A stretch of 64,000 nucleotides of DNA from Ophiostoma sp. CBS 140.51 (Eukaryota; Ascomycota; Sordariomycetes; Ophiostomatales; Ophiostomataceae). The position numbers and the translations under genes were made by a program. The stretch covers positions 1 through 64,000 of the forward strand of contig JANSLP010000002.1 of assembly GCA_029298735.1 (NCBI GenBank), given 5' to 3'. The notes beneath the pieces were generated by a model that had not been told where the DNA came from, made no database searches, and saw only the letters and a list, made by a program, of their open reading frames with translations. Positions 19,289 to 32,724 of the stretch are shown here, piece by piece (position 1 is the first letter of the stretch; each line of letters starts with the position of its first letter).

Positions 19289-22200
19289 GGTTGCAGATTT
19301 GGGTTGTGTGTTTTATCTCCCACTACTCTTTTCGCGTCCGCTCCTCGCGCGGTCCAAAGTGGTTCCTAAACGGAGAAACTCCGTGCCTGCACAAAGTAAC
19401 CTCGTCTCACGGAATCCTCCACGGCAACGTCCCTCGGTGAACGTCTATGGCGCCCTGTCACCTAGAGCTTAGGCTGTCGGCGGGGGTAAGATCAGCAGGC
19501 TCGCTAGAGGAGGTTCGAGTCCCGTCGTCGGGCAGTCGGTCACGACCCGTGATAAATAAGGGAGGATAACGGCCGGAGGGAGGGGGAGATAGGAGGTGGC
19601 GGCTCGTCGGGACGTATCGCCTCGATTCAGGCAGTCGGTGTCGGTACTCGGGGGCGGGGCCGGTGTGAGCTTGGGAGGTGATGCGAGGTGTCGAACGAGC
19701 GCAATCTTGCGATGTACTGATTGATAGTATGTCGCGTATGTTGTTGACTCACTGTTTACTTTGTGTGATGGGGTTTGCGGTGGTAGCCTTGTGGCCTGTG
19801 ATCTTCTTGGTGTGGGTTTGTCGACACAAGGCAGCAAAGGAAGGCACGATAGCCCTCAGTCGGTCCTTTCCCCAGGCCAAAGCTCTCCTCAAAGGAAGGT
19901 TCGATGCTCACGTTTGAAGGTGGGGTTTTGGAGAGTGGGTCTTTAGTGAGAGCGACGCAGGCCAATTATGGACTCTGATTGGCTCGGATTACAGGGCGGC
20001 TCAAAGTGCTTGTCTCTGCACTTTTTGCTCCATGCGCCCTGTCACTCTTTCGTGAATGCAAACACGCGTGGCAGCGCATCTTTTGCCCGCTCAAGCCTCA
20101 CAATCCTTTCCATTCGATGGCGAGCGAATTTTATATATTTCTTTTTATTGATATTTGAAGCAATTAATGGTGTTTTGACTGACACGAGTCCCTTTACATG
20201 TTTCTACCACCTCAATTCCTCTGTGGACAAAGCAGAATTCAAGACAAAAGGAGCTCGACACAACCGCTTTTCGATGGATGGGACGGTCTTTCCAATACTC
20301 GACCTTTCCAATCCCGGTTCGTTTTTCAGCAGCAGCCTTCCGGCCCTCGAATCCCTTCCACCCCTTCCACTTCCACTTCCATAGCCTCCCCAAGTGGATG
20401 GCCCCCAGTCGCAAAAAGGATCTCCCCATACACAAAAGCTCAAAAGTACTCTGTACTTCTTACTTTTTTCTCAACGACGATAGCCTCCTCTCATACTCTC
20501 CACCGCCACCTTCAAAAGCCTGGCAGATCCTGATCCTGGTCACCTTATGGCCTTTTCGGTACCGAAAAGCCAGCCTAAACAGCCTTTGGGATTGCCTTGT
20601 TCGGACTGGTCAACGTAGCCCCAAGGTCGGAAAATAGCACTGGTGGCTCCCCTCTGTTCGCTTGGACAGTTATCGATGCAGGCCGAAAGGGGGGGCGGAG
20701 ACGCTTTTTACGCTTTTCGTTCGGCTGTGGCCATTGTGCCCCCTGTCTTTTGGCTCTTCAGTCTCCTCTTTCCGATTTGCCAATTCTTCAAGGCCCATTT
20801 GGCGCATTTTGTGGCATTTTATCTGGAGAATTCTGTGACGTTTTCCTTCTCTTTTCTTTCTGTTTTGTTCCCTTCTTTTTATTCTCCTTCCCCTTCTCGT
20901 ATTTCGCATGACTTGCACCAAGTCGCATGAGGCAAGTGCCACGCGTTCTTCATGACTTTGTGAAGCAGCACGCGCCGCAAGGCCCACACTTAATCTTCAA
21001 TCTTCAAACCAAAAGAGTTGTGCGTGGCCGTTTTATGGTTTATGGTTCGGCGCAGTATGATCCTCGTACCTGGGGAAAGAGAACTCGGACGGGAGAAAGA
21101 GGCATAGCTGGTCAAAAAAGAAGCTTTTGATCGTGGGTCGACGATGACCGACGTAATTTTTCTGTCTGTTAGTGACAGTCCGGCTCTGCCCTTTTTTCTT
21201 CTTCTTTTCCTTCGTTTCTTTTTCCCTTTTGTCTCTTTTGACGTTTTTCTCTTGCCTATCTCGTTCTCGCTCTGTCACTTTCTTTTCCCCTCTCCTCGGT
21301 CTTCTCGACCTCCAATTCGTCCACTGCTCTTCTCCATCTGGACAATTTTTTGTTACCCCCCCTCCCCCCAAAACGGCCCGTTTATTTTCTTGCCCCTTTG
21401 CCAAACTACTGTATCTTGTCATGGCGTTGGTCAAGATATCTTGCAGATATTCCATTTTCTGAACGCTGGCTGAACACTATTTTGCAACAGGGAACTGCTC
21501 GGACATACGAGCTTTACAAGCAGTTTTGTAAGGGATACCAACAACGTGGGAAACTACTCTTGGCTTTGTCGGAAACCAGACACGTCGCGGACCTTTGTGC
21601 ACATCAGTCTTTCTTTCCTTGTCTTTCACTAGCAGCAGCGCTACGAGTCTGCAAGCAAGTAGCACGCACGCGGCTTTCTTCGGCCCCTATTCCCGGACAA
21701 AATATATCAGTTTTTCCTCTTCCACAGTTTTACAACGGTTAATTAAAGTCTCCAACAAAACGTCGTAGTACCGTCGCAGTGCTAGGGGCAGCTTTTGCGA
21801 CTATTCCGGATGTTCTTTCCATCGTGGCGACCCTGCAAAATGCAAATCCAAGCTTCTATTTCTGTTTCCTTTAGTGTTGTTACATAGACAGGGCACGCAA
21901 AGATATTAGCCCAAAACGCAACTTTCATGTAAGCCTAAAGTAAAAAAGTGGTGAGCGGGATCGGGGTCCTTCAAGTTCAAGCATGTTTTATTTATTTATT
22001 TGTCCACTCTCGACTACCCACCAGATGCAAGTTAGATTGCACACAGCGTCATGGTCGGCGGGCTTGTTCCTGCACATCCGCAGGGCTGGCTGCAGCAGTT
22101 CCTCCCCCAGACGTTGGCTCGGTGGGTGGCAATACTCGTTCTACTTATTCGTTTTTTATGTTGATCGTACCGCCGAAATCTTTAAATCGTTACTTTTTAC

Positions 22201-25200
22201 GCGCCGTCGGGCAGAAAAAGAAGAACTTTAAACTTGAGATGGAGGCTCATCTAACCTGGGCCGGCGGACCTTCAAATACACAAGCTGGGACGGCACAAAC
22301 GAGTGCATTTATAAATTATGTGCATGTTTGTGCACCATTCTGTCGACTTTCAGAAGATTTCATTGTTGATGTCAGGGCAATAAAAGGGTTCTAAAACTGT
22401 TCTTTGCGGCAGTACGACGAATTAACCGGTTGTTCTCTCTTTTCGTTTGTAGGTAGCTAAGTATCACTTTTGTGCTCGCATATCAACCCCCCTCCCCTAT
22501 ATCTTCCCAGCCCGAAAATATAATAGCGAGAACGAGCAAAATCACCCAACCCAAGCGATTTCTCCCATTCCCTCCCTACACTTTCTTATCCTTTCCCAGC
22601 GATGGCGTATGCCAAGCTTTTTAGCCAGTACGGCAACCCCCTGCACCCCACGGGCCATGTTATTTTAATTTAGGGAAACAGAAGCATTAAAAAATCTTAT
22701 TGGGTGCTTAGGAACATATGCAAAAATACCAAAAATCAAAAGAGGCTGCAAGACGACAACTCCCTGTCACTTTTTTCTTGTGCTGACCTTGGTCGACAAA
22801 TACTCCGTACATACACGAAAAAAACCAAAAACCCTACGAGGACGTGGCCCCTTGGTATGTGACAAGAGACAAGGGCCTCTCGTGTTAGACAGCTTGGGAC
22901 GGAGCATTGGGACCGAGAGAAGAGAACAAGCACAATGAAGAAAGATCGTCTCATATGCAGGGTCGTGATATAGAATGTGCCAACACGACAAATTTTGGAA
23001 TTCAAACCCCTCAACAAGACCCCTTACGAAAACGCCGAGGAGCACAAAATCAAAAACAAAATCAGATATGTATCTCGTAAGTATATCAAAGATATTAGGT
23101 CGCTTGCCCACAATATCGCCACACATTTGCGGGGACAGAGATATGATCTTAAAGAAATCACAAATCAAGGAGAAAAGCTCCACTGCTCGTGCTTTCTTCG
23201 ATGCAGGAGCTGCCTCGTGTCCCTCTGTGGACTCGACTCATACGCCCCCCTTTGAAAAAAGTGAACTTACACTTGCCGACAACAAACGCGTCAAGGCCCG
23301 GTCCCGGTCCACAAGTACCGCGGTCAGCGAGACTTGGCGTTCGCACACTTGTTGAAAACAAACCCCTTTTCCCAGCTCGTGGACTATGCCAAGATTGTTT
23401 GTTGAGACTTTGTGCGTTATGTGTTTTGTTCGTGAAATCCTTGTGAGGGTTTTGGGTTTGATCTCCTGAAACCAAGTGGCCGGGATAAATACGATGCTGG
23501 GACAGAGTTGTCGTAAGAACGCACAGTCTTTTGGGCTTGTTAAAGAGCTGTCAATGGTTGTCAATGACTGTCAACGAGGATCAATTGGCTGCTTGACCCT
23601 CGTTAACATTGCAGACGGGACAGGTAGTCGATCCTCGATCTACGTCCTGGGGGCGACGTTGCACCCTTCTTTCGCAGGAAAGATGTGCAGTGCTGGAGGA
23701 TTCCCCTCCTATCACGGTCTTTGGAAGTTCCCCTTGTCGTTCAAGCACGGGAGAGCAGCACGCCTCAAGCACATTCGCAGCGGTATCTTGTACACATGTA
23801 TCTCGAGCGCCCATCATTTCCTCTTCCTACATGTCGTACATTTCAATATCGACGGCTGTATCTTCCACTGTGAAAGATTGCTCCTTTGGCCCAATAGTTC
23901 TTTCGGGGTGGAATCCTTTCATGGCATAGCGTTCTTTTCGCGGTCCGGGGACGCTCTTTCCGTTTAGTTCCTCTCCCTTTGTCGATGATGTGCCTTTGGA
24001 CCATGGAGCTGAAGATAGTCGTCGTCACCAGAGCTGAAATATGAAATATGCGTGAAAAGGTACCTCGACCAGAAGCACCCATGGTCCGGGACTGGGAGCG
24101 GCTGTTGCTCTCATCGTTTGTGAGATAACTCACCTTGCCCCCGTGCTCGAAAAGGGGCTTGAACGATTGCGACAACACGCGTTTGGAGCGCGTGCCCCAT
24201 CCCTCCGTGGTCGAATCTTACTCCGTAGCCCATGATGCCCGTGCGTTGTCTTCTGCAGTGTTGCACTTTTCTTTTCCTTCCTTCATCTGTCGTCCCTCGT
24301 GGCTTCCCTCGAGTCGATCGACCAGTGCAAGGGTACCAACAGCGCTACCCTCGCGCGCTATCCTTTTCTCGTGGTGATATGGGAGGCTGTGATGGAGGTG
24401 TGGAGGAGAGAAGTCGCCGCATTAGGGGGTGAGCAAGGGGTTCGGGGGGATGCAGAGACTCAGACTCACACAAATAGGTCCCACCTACGCAATAATATTA
24501 CCTGCTTGAGAAGAACAGCAAGAGGGAAGCCGCCGTTGGGGGCGAGCCCACGATCAAAGAAGCAAAGAAGGAGCGCAAAGGGGCTCCATAGTCCAGCAAT
24601 GCCAGGAAGGAGCCAGCGGCACATTGAAGCTGTGAACATGTCCACAAGCACTGCTCGTGTCGAGCCTCGAGAGTCATATCCGCTGGGAAGCACATGGGCA
24701 AACATGGGCAAAAAAGCGACACAGCAGCAAAGATATCCCGGGAATAATACGCGTTTGGACCACTCAACTGCCTGCTATCTCTTTTTCTCTTTGAAAACAA
24801 AAGCCTTTTTCGCTCCTGTTCAAGGAGGCGCAAAAATAAACTGGGTCTTCCAGTGCCAACGTGGGGCTCTTTCCTGAATTCCACCTCCCCCATGCTGGCA
24901 GGGTAGACTTGATCAGTCCCCGCCCGAGCCATCGCGCGTCGCCACGGCCCCGAGCTTTCACGCAAGGAAGGAGCTACCACGGGGTTTTTCGTGATTCACA
25001 AAACTGCCAACCGTTCAGGCTATCTGGGCGCCCTTTTCAGACCCTTTTTCGACGGCCGGGCGTCAGTATGGCGCCCTTTTGCCAGCGCCAATTTAGCCAG
25101 CCTCCCCTGTCTGTTCGCATCTTGAATATCCAGTAGCCAGTGGGCATGACAGCAACACTCAGCAGCTTTCACGGCGTTTACGGAGTTTGTCACTGGAAAC

Positions 25201-27997
25201 TCGCCATCGCTGTTGCTCTTTCACACGAGAGTTCAGTGGTTATTTTCTCATCTTTTCTCTTTGCTAGTAGTTCTGTTCTACAGCGCCGGCCGTTGCTGCA
25301 AAAGTCCCTTGGATCAGCACTTGTTTCTGCCCTTTCTGGCTCCTGTCTCTCGCCCTACCGCTGTCCATCACCGGCCGCCCCCGTCTTTTGTTTGGGCCCT
25401 GCAAGTGTTATTGATTGCCTCATTGACTGCTTCCAGCGCCTTCAACGTTACTCTTCCTCCCGCTCTTGCATCGTGCTACTGGCGCGGTGCCCTTCCTGGG
25501 TCCAATAACGGAGTAATAGCTGTGGCGTTATTGCGACTTTGGTCTGTCACTTTCCGTGTTATGGTGACGCTGTTTCCGTCTCTGGGGCGCCGGGCATCGA
25601 AGGGCGACGCCTTAGAGTGCCCTGTGCTGGACAGGACGGGGTAAGTAAGATATATTGTTGAAATAAGATACGTCGTACATTTGCACATAATTTTGTAGTG
25701 TTACCACGCTCTTTCTCACTGTGAACAATGCGCTTCCCGCTCCTTCCCCCCAATACACCCGGTGTATGGCTCCTGGCTCTTTCTCCCCGAACCCACGCCA
25801 TTACCTCATCGTTTCCTTTGCGGTCCTGCACTCTGTATCGCTCTTGCCTCTACTGAGTAAAATCCCCAACTGCCCAATCGCCAATTCTTGCTCGCCAGCA
25901 CCGAAAACAGCCTCTCTTTCTACCATGCAATTCTTATTTATTTCATACACTATGCAATGAACCCATAACACCCATAGGGCCTAATATCTCTCCCGTTCTA
26001 AAAACCCGCGAGGCGATGGGATGAGGGCTGCTTCTCACATGCAAAGCTTGTTTCTCACAGCCTGCACTAGTATTAGCAGATACCGGGAGTGAAAGGCTTG
26101 CTCTAGCTGTAGATGGACGATGTTCGCTCCTTCCTGCCCAATGCTGTAAATATTCTTGTCTCATTCGCCCCCTACCGGCCCTGGATGTGGAAAGACCGTC
26201 CCATAGCGCCTTCCCAATAACCACTGTCGACGGCCTCGTTTTTGCCCGGTCTTCTGGCTCCTGCCCTCACACTGTAACCCAGTTCCCATCCCCTTAAACT
26301 TCCCCATTTTCGTCTCGTCCATTCTTTCTCCCTTTTCCCATTCTCGTCTTCTATTCTACCTTTTTCTAGCAAACTCCTTCGTCACTCTGCAGCCGCCCGC
26401 CCTCGTCTTGGCACCGCCTTTGCACCTCACTTTCTTGATCCTCGGACCTTGCCGTCCTGTACAACAACCGTCCCTTCTTTCGGCGCCCACTGCACGGGGC
26501 AGCATCTGTCCTGCTCTACTTAATGTTCGACCCCGGCGCCTTTCGCCACGCTCTCACCCACATCACACCCACACCTCTTCTCTTGGCTGTCTCCCCTCTG
26601 TTCCTTGCTCTCCTATTCTGTCTTGAGCTCTGAAAGTTCCTCGTCCCTGTCCCCCCCCACAGGCAGTTTCGAGCAGTCCTACACGCTGCTGTGTACTTGG
26701 TACTTGGCTGGGGTCCACTTGTTGTTCCTAAGACTCGAAAAAAAGTATCTTTGGCGCTTTCTCTCCACCTTTCCTCCACCCGTTGGTAATCCACTCCCCA
26801 ATTCTGCTATTCCCCTGCCGTTGTTAGTCTAGCACTACTGCTGCTCTCAAGCTTGTCTTATCTTTCTTTTTTCTTTTCTTTCTTCTCGAATTTATTTTGC
26901 AAAACGCTATTCCTTACCACGCCATCTTTTCGACAAGCGCATCCCAGGTCCCAGGGTTTCTCGAGGTTGTGGCGGGAAGGGAGCTTTTCTTCCTCTTCTT
27001 TCTTTCTTAAGATCTTTCAGTCTTCTCTCCATATTCTCCTCACAGCCTGAAGGGCTGTTGTTTTGGTTCCCGCTCTCTCATTTTCTCGTTCTCGTTTTCT
27101 TTTTCTCCCCTACCTCTGCTACTCCGCCATCTGAGAACCCACCCACGTACATGAATGACCGAATGTGACTTGTGCCTGCAAATACGCCCAGGACTTGTCA
27201 ACAATCTCTTGGACCAAGCGCCAGTACAGCCAGTACCAACGAGAGCCCGTATTTTACAGACTGCCACATCGAATGCTCGCCAGACAAAGGAAAAGTCGGA
27301 GATACAACTGCCCCCCGAGCTTGGACTTATTACTTCTTCCTCCTTCGCCTCGCCACTTGTCTCGTTATTATATGCGCACCGCCACTCCCAGTTGACCTTG
27401 TCCCCTTCACAACGGATTCGACGAACGACGAAAGACTGCCTCGCGGAAACGACATTGGCTTCGCCCCTCTCCTCTCTTGTCTCTTTCTCTAACGAGTTTG
27501 ATTCTGGAAACCCATATTTTGTGTTTTACACTCCGCACCTCAACTCACAACACGTCCCATCTGGCGTCCACTGGCCCTCTTCCGCCCCTACTGCTAACTG
27601 GCTGGTGGAGAGCCGTCGTCTGCGCTTGTTGGAATTTCAAGTCTCGTCTGTATGAACAGCTCTCTACCCCGTCTTCCGTCCTCTCGCCATACTATGCCAC
27701 CATGAACCCGGAGTGACTGTCTCGATCGACTTTATCACTCGTTCTTATTTATATCACGCGGACTCGTTGAATCGGCACGGTCGTTGCGCTTCTCCTTCAT
27801 TTCTTCTTTATACACAGCGCATGCGCTCAGGGCCGATATACGAATCGACCTGTCTTGAAAGCTGAAAAGGCGGTAATATTCCGCAACCCATCTTGACAAC
27901 CAGCGAGTACCCATTCAGCTTCAGCAAACCATCTCTTTGAAACCTTTGCATTGGGGTCTTACTCGGCAACGACGACAACAATTACGACAGTAGTGTC
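19289..27997. other. 8.7-kb gene-poor region upstream of the Zn2Cys6 regulator
   Basis: No conserved protein is recognised on either strand. The plus strand becomes strongly pyrimidine-rich from about 25.7 kb to 27.99 kb, as in long fungal promoters and leaders. Short open frames exist (for example 22602-22673, and hydrophobic 25213-25644) but lack family features. A possible minus-strand spliced C-terminal exon pair at 24200-23827 is discussed as a finding. No transposase, reverse transcriptase or long terminal repeats seen. Confidence 0.55.
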
Positions 27998-30900
27998 ATG
28001 GCCCAGCAACCTCCGTCCTCTGCGGACGATGTGCTATCATTCTTTCCAGAGACACACGATTTCTCGCAACCCCAAACTTCCACCGCGATCAACGCTCCAT
28101 CCGAAGCTATGGGAAACGCCGTTTCACCAGCTGGGTCGGACGATGAGTCCGGCGCTGCGTCGTCCAAAGGCTGGCAGGCGAACGATGCCGGCTCCCCTGA
28201 AGGAAGCGTCCATTCTGGCGACGATGATCAGGTCGATGTCAAAGCGGAGGGCTCCGTTACCGACGGCACCCATCTCTCCGGCACTGGCGACGCGCCCATG
28301 CCTACGCCGGTGCACAAGCGCAGGCGCGTAACGCGAGCTTGCGACGAGTGCCGTCGGAAGAAGATCAAGTGCGACGGCAAACAGCCGTGTACGCACTGTT
28401 CTGTCTACAGTTACGGTGAGTTGTATATGCGCAGAAACTCTGCTTGTCTACCTCCGCCCCCGCCGATCCGGCCCTTGTGTCCTAGAATTCTAACGTAAAG
28501 CGGTGTAGAATGCACATACGACAAGCCATCAAACCGGCGAAGAAACCCGGCGCCGCAGTACATTGAAGCGCTCGAGAGCAGACTACAACGAGCGGAGACT
28601 CTACTTCGCAAATTCATGCCCGACGTTGACTTGGCAGACCCAAACCTCGACCCGATGGTGCAGCAGGAGTTCCAGAACCGAGAGCGCGCACGGATACAAG
28701 CCGCAAAGCAACGACAGGAAGAGCAGCAGCAACAACAGCAGCAAACAGCACATGCTCAACAGCAACAGCTCCAGCAGCAGCAGCAGCAACGACAACCTGG
28801 CGCAGGGGGCGATGCGCCAGACGCGGAAGGCGAAGAACTCATGTCCATGATCGAGACCATGGGCCAGCTTGACTTGACAGAAGGCGGCGAGTGGGATTTT
28901 CACGGCATTTCGTCCGGTGCCGTTTTCTTACGGAGGATGAAAGAGAACTTTCACGGTCTCCTCGGCCGCGACTCGCTCGTCCCATACTTGGCCCGCCCAC
29001 CACGATACCCCGGTGTCTTCAGCCTCGACTCGCCACGATCTGCAGGTAGCTCACCATGGGACTCGTCAACTGCCCCCCCATTCTACAACTTGCCGCCAAA
29101 AGAACACGCACGAACGCTATGCTACTTTTCGCTGAATTGCGCTACATGCCTATTGCGCATAGTGCACGTGCCATCCTTCTTCGAGGCCTTTGACCGCTTA
29201 TACGAAAAGGCACCCGACAACCTGGGTCCCGACGACCACCGGGCACTGGGACTTCTCTACTCCGTCATGGCCCTCGGTTGCATGTACAACATTTCCGAAG
29301 ACAGTGATTCATCAAATCCGGTCCATTACCAGGCGGCTATGGAGGAAGGGTACGTTTTCGCTGTCTCGCCCCCCCTATACATTGGCCCAAATACTAACTA
29401 CTTTTATGAAGGCTCAAATTCTACACGACTGCTCGTATCTTGCTCCAGGACATCACCGAGTGTCGCGATTTGACGTCTCTACAAGCCCTTCTCTACATGA
29501 TTCTCTTCCTACAAGCGACTTCGAATCTGAGTGGGTGCTACTCCTTCGTCGGTATCGCCCTGCGCGCAGCCCTTCGCATGGGTTTGCACCGCAATCTTCC
29601 CCACGCGAAGCTTACCCCAATCGAGCACGAATCACGACGCCGCGTTTTCTACGTTATTCGCCAAATGGATACATATGTATCTGCTTTGCTAGGTTTTCCT
29701 ATGTCGCTTCGCGACGAAGATATCGACCAGCCACTACCTACCGAGATCGACGACGAGTACATAACAAAGGACGGCATCATTCAGCCACCTCCGGGAACAC
29801 CATCGTTCTACCAGGCATGCAACGCCTATACAAAGTTGATGGAAATCCTCGCCAAGGCGATCAAGTGTGTCTATCCTGTGAAGCGTTTCGCCGGTGGTGC
29901 CGCAAACAACAGTGAGACGCCGAGTTCGTCCTATATGGTCAGCTACGCCAAGATCAAGGAAATTGAGCGCGAACTGCATGCATGGTACGAGCAGCTGCCG
30001 ACCCATTGGCGGCCAAGCCCAGACGGACCCATTGAAGTCATCCGAGTCCGCACTTTGCTGCGTTTCGCCTATGCCCATGTTCAGATGATGATGTACCGGC
30101 CGTTCCTCCATTACTTGTCTGCACGTGTGCAGGCAACTCATAAGCTGGACGACCGATACTTTGCCTGCGCCGCTGCCGCTGTCAGCATCTCACGGAACAT
30201 TGTGCACATCGGTCTTGAGATCCGTAAGCAGGCGGTGCTGATCGGCCCCTATTGGTTCATACTGTACACCGAGTTCTTTGCTATTCTGTCGCTGGTGTAC
30301 TATGCGCTTGAGAATCCGGATAAGCCTGGCTCGACCGAGATCATGGCAGACGCTGTGTCGGGCAAGGCTGTCATTGCGACTCTGTCAAAGAGGAGCATGG
30401 CAGCGGACCGCGTGACAGCAGCTTTGAATGTGGGTTAAAAGTGTTTCTTTCTCCTAATCCACCGTGCACAATGCTAACTTCTATAGACCCTCTTCGACCA
30501 GCTTCCCGATCGCCTGAAGAAGGGCAAGGCACGGCCGACGCCTCCTACGAGAAAGCGCTCTGCCCCCGGACCGAAGGGTGGGCCGGTTGCCATGACCGGT
30601 CTACCGTCACCATCAGGTGCTCCGAAGGGTCGGCGATCTGACGAGCTCAACCGCGGGGCCGTTTTGGACCAACACCGGCAGGCACCGCAGCATCGCATGT
30701 CCTTCGATGCCATCCAGCAGCAGCAGCAACTTATCCTGCAACAGCAGCAGCAGAAGCAGAAGCAGCAGCAACAACAACGGCAACAACAGCAACAGGCACA
30801 CCAGTTGCCCCACCACCAACAGCAGCAGCAGCAACAGCAACAAGCACACGGTATTCCTACAGCTCCATTCGCGGCGAACTTCCAGGAGCTGCTTCCCCTC

Positions 30901-31677
30901 GACATCCCATCGGCAACAGGCAGCCCCGAATCGAGCGGTACGCCTTCGACGAGTCACCGGTCCGCAGGAGGCTACGCTGTCCACCATACACCCACGGCAA
31001 GCATCGGCAGTGGTATTGGACTCAACAATGCAGGTGTCACGTCTGGTGGTCCCGGTGTGCCGGTATCGGATGGATCCACCTCGGCCACGACGAATCCCCT
31101 ATACAAGCTCGATGCGATGCTATTCCCGTCCAGTGATCCATTCGCCTATCCCACCCAGCCCATTATGGACTTTGGGCTGCAGAATCTCATGGGCGACATG
31201 AACGGAGGCAACAGCGGTGGTGGACCGGGCAGCAACGCCAGTGGTGGCGGCAATGACGGTCACAGTGTCCCCAACAGTGCTGGCGGTGCTGGACAAGGCC
31301 AACAGCAGCAGCACCCTGACGCCATGCAGTTCTATACCCCGAACATGTACAGCGAGATCGAAGGACAACTCCTCGGAACCGTCCCTGCGTACCTCATGCA
31401 GCCGTCCGGCGCGCCAGCCGGCATCGACCTTGCCTCGGAGATGTACAGCGCGAGCAGTTTACTTACGCTGCAACAGGCACAGACACACAATGCCCAGCAA
31501 CAGCAGCAAGCAGCTCATGCGCACCATCAGCAGCAGCAGCAGCAACATCACCAACAACATCACCAGCACCCGCATATCCCGCACCAGCACCAGCAGCAAC
31601 AGCATGGTGTGGACGGCATGTTCGCTGACAACAACTTCAATGACATCTTTGCTAGCCAATACCAGCAGCGCATGTGA
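27998..31677 (+). CDS. Zn(II)2Cys6 transcription factor with fungal_trans domain, FarA/CTF1-like
   Basis: Four exons (27998-28415, 28509-29349, 29412-30429, 30487-31677) encode 1155 residues. The binuclear zinc cluster at about residues 112-140 has perfect spacing: C-x2-C-x6-C-x5-C-x2-C-x6-C. Intron 1 splits the codon just before the sixth cysteine. A linker and short dimerisation helix (Y-I-E-A-L-E-S-R-L-Q-R-A-E) follow. A Gln-rich stretch is at about 211-234. The fungal_trans regulatory domain spans about 350-560. The C-terminal 400 residues are Gln/His/Gly/Ser-rich with long polyQ tracts (about 836-880 and 1094-1131). The cluster plus the N-R-R-R-N-P-A-P-Q-Y linker recalls the fatty-acid regulators FarA/FarB and cutinase factor CTF1. 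I recall this from family knowledge and cannot confirm orthology. Nuclear. All junction phases agree. Confidence 0.9.
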
Positions 31678-32638
31678 GCCCGCGGCCGACGCATATTCTC
31701 GAGGCCCGCTTACCTCGGGTCACGATTAACGTACAAAATACATACAAGTCACTACATATAACTTTCATATACCCTACGACAATGTACGAACGGCAAAAAC
31801 AAAATTCAACCACAAAATTTATTTCTGTTAGGCAGGAAAACTATTCTGGATAGGACAGAACGGCGGGAAACACAAAAAAACGAGAGGCGAAACGAGCGAG
31901 GCCACATACTTTTTATTTTTTTATTTTTTTTTCATTTTCGTATACCACATACTTTGGCATGATACCACATACGGGAACGGCGTGAGAAGATCCTTGCAAT
32001 TATACAAAGCATTCTTCACCTACATAAATGGGATAAAAGATGTGCTTGGTGATTGAGAAAACGACACTGATTTGCGAAGCTCGTGAACGCGATTCGAAGA
32101 CAGTTACAGCATCAGATGCGGATAGCAGGCAGTTCCACATATTAGACGTCGTAGTGAGGCGGATGTCCTCCGCAGAGATAACCGGGGGTGGTCGTGCTGA
32201 CTACTCTGTTCAATCAGATGATGAGCTTGCGAAATCAACGAAATGCACAGTGTACACAAATGTCGTTCAAAACCTGCTGCTTAATGTCGAAAAATGACGA
32301 AGGTGCAAGTCAATTTGCAAGTGAACTGACCGGCGGCACCTCTATGTCACTGCCGCCACTGACCGCTGACGCTGACCGCTGCTGTCCCGGCTTTTCGCCG
32401 TTTTTATCTTTGTGGTGACTCTCGAATTACGCCGTAAAAGGCAGCTGCGAATGCGAAAAGGAGCGGGGTCGGGTGGTGCGGTGGTGCCAAAAGAATTATG
32501 AATGGCCGCCTGGCCGCCAGGGCCCGCCCCCCTGTTAGCGTTTTAGCCGTTCCTGGGTGTGTGGACGAAGGGTGGAGCTCCACCGCCCGACCTTGCGCCC
32601 ATGTCTCCACTCCTTCCCCCAATCTCGCAGAAGCAGCT

Positions 32639-32658
32639 CACACACACACACACACACA
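32639..32658. repeat. (CA)10 microsatellite
   Basis: Ten CA units, about 365 bp upstream of the peptidase start codon. Potential Z-DNA former and length-polymorphic marker. Confidence 0.95.
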
Positions 32659-32705
32659 CTCACACCTCTTGTCTCTCCTCTCTCTCACCTCCCATCACAA
32701 CATAG

Positions 32706-32724
32706 CTCTCTCTCTCTCTCTCTC
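32706..32724. repeat. (CT)n microsatellite
   Basis: Nine uninterrupted CT units plus one base, within a longer polypyrimidine stretch (about 32665-32830) in the presumed promoter of the peptidase gene. Confidence 0.95.

Noticed and set aside
19468..19535. tRNA-like T-arm (GGTTCGAGTCCC) suggesting a tRNA
   Set aside because: No matching acceptor stem or D-arm; the T-stem itself mispairs.
22767..23183. 138-codon minus-strand ORF
   Set aside because: AT-rich random-looking translation without domain features.
25213..25644. Hydrophobic 143-codon plus-strand ORF
   Set aside because: Composition follows the CT-rich strand; no motif, no clear leader, no splice partners.
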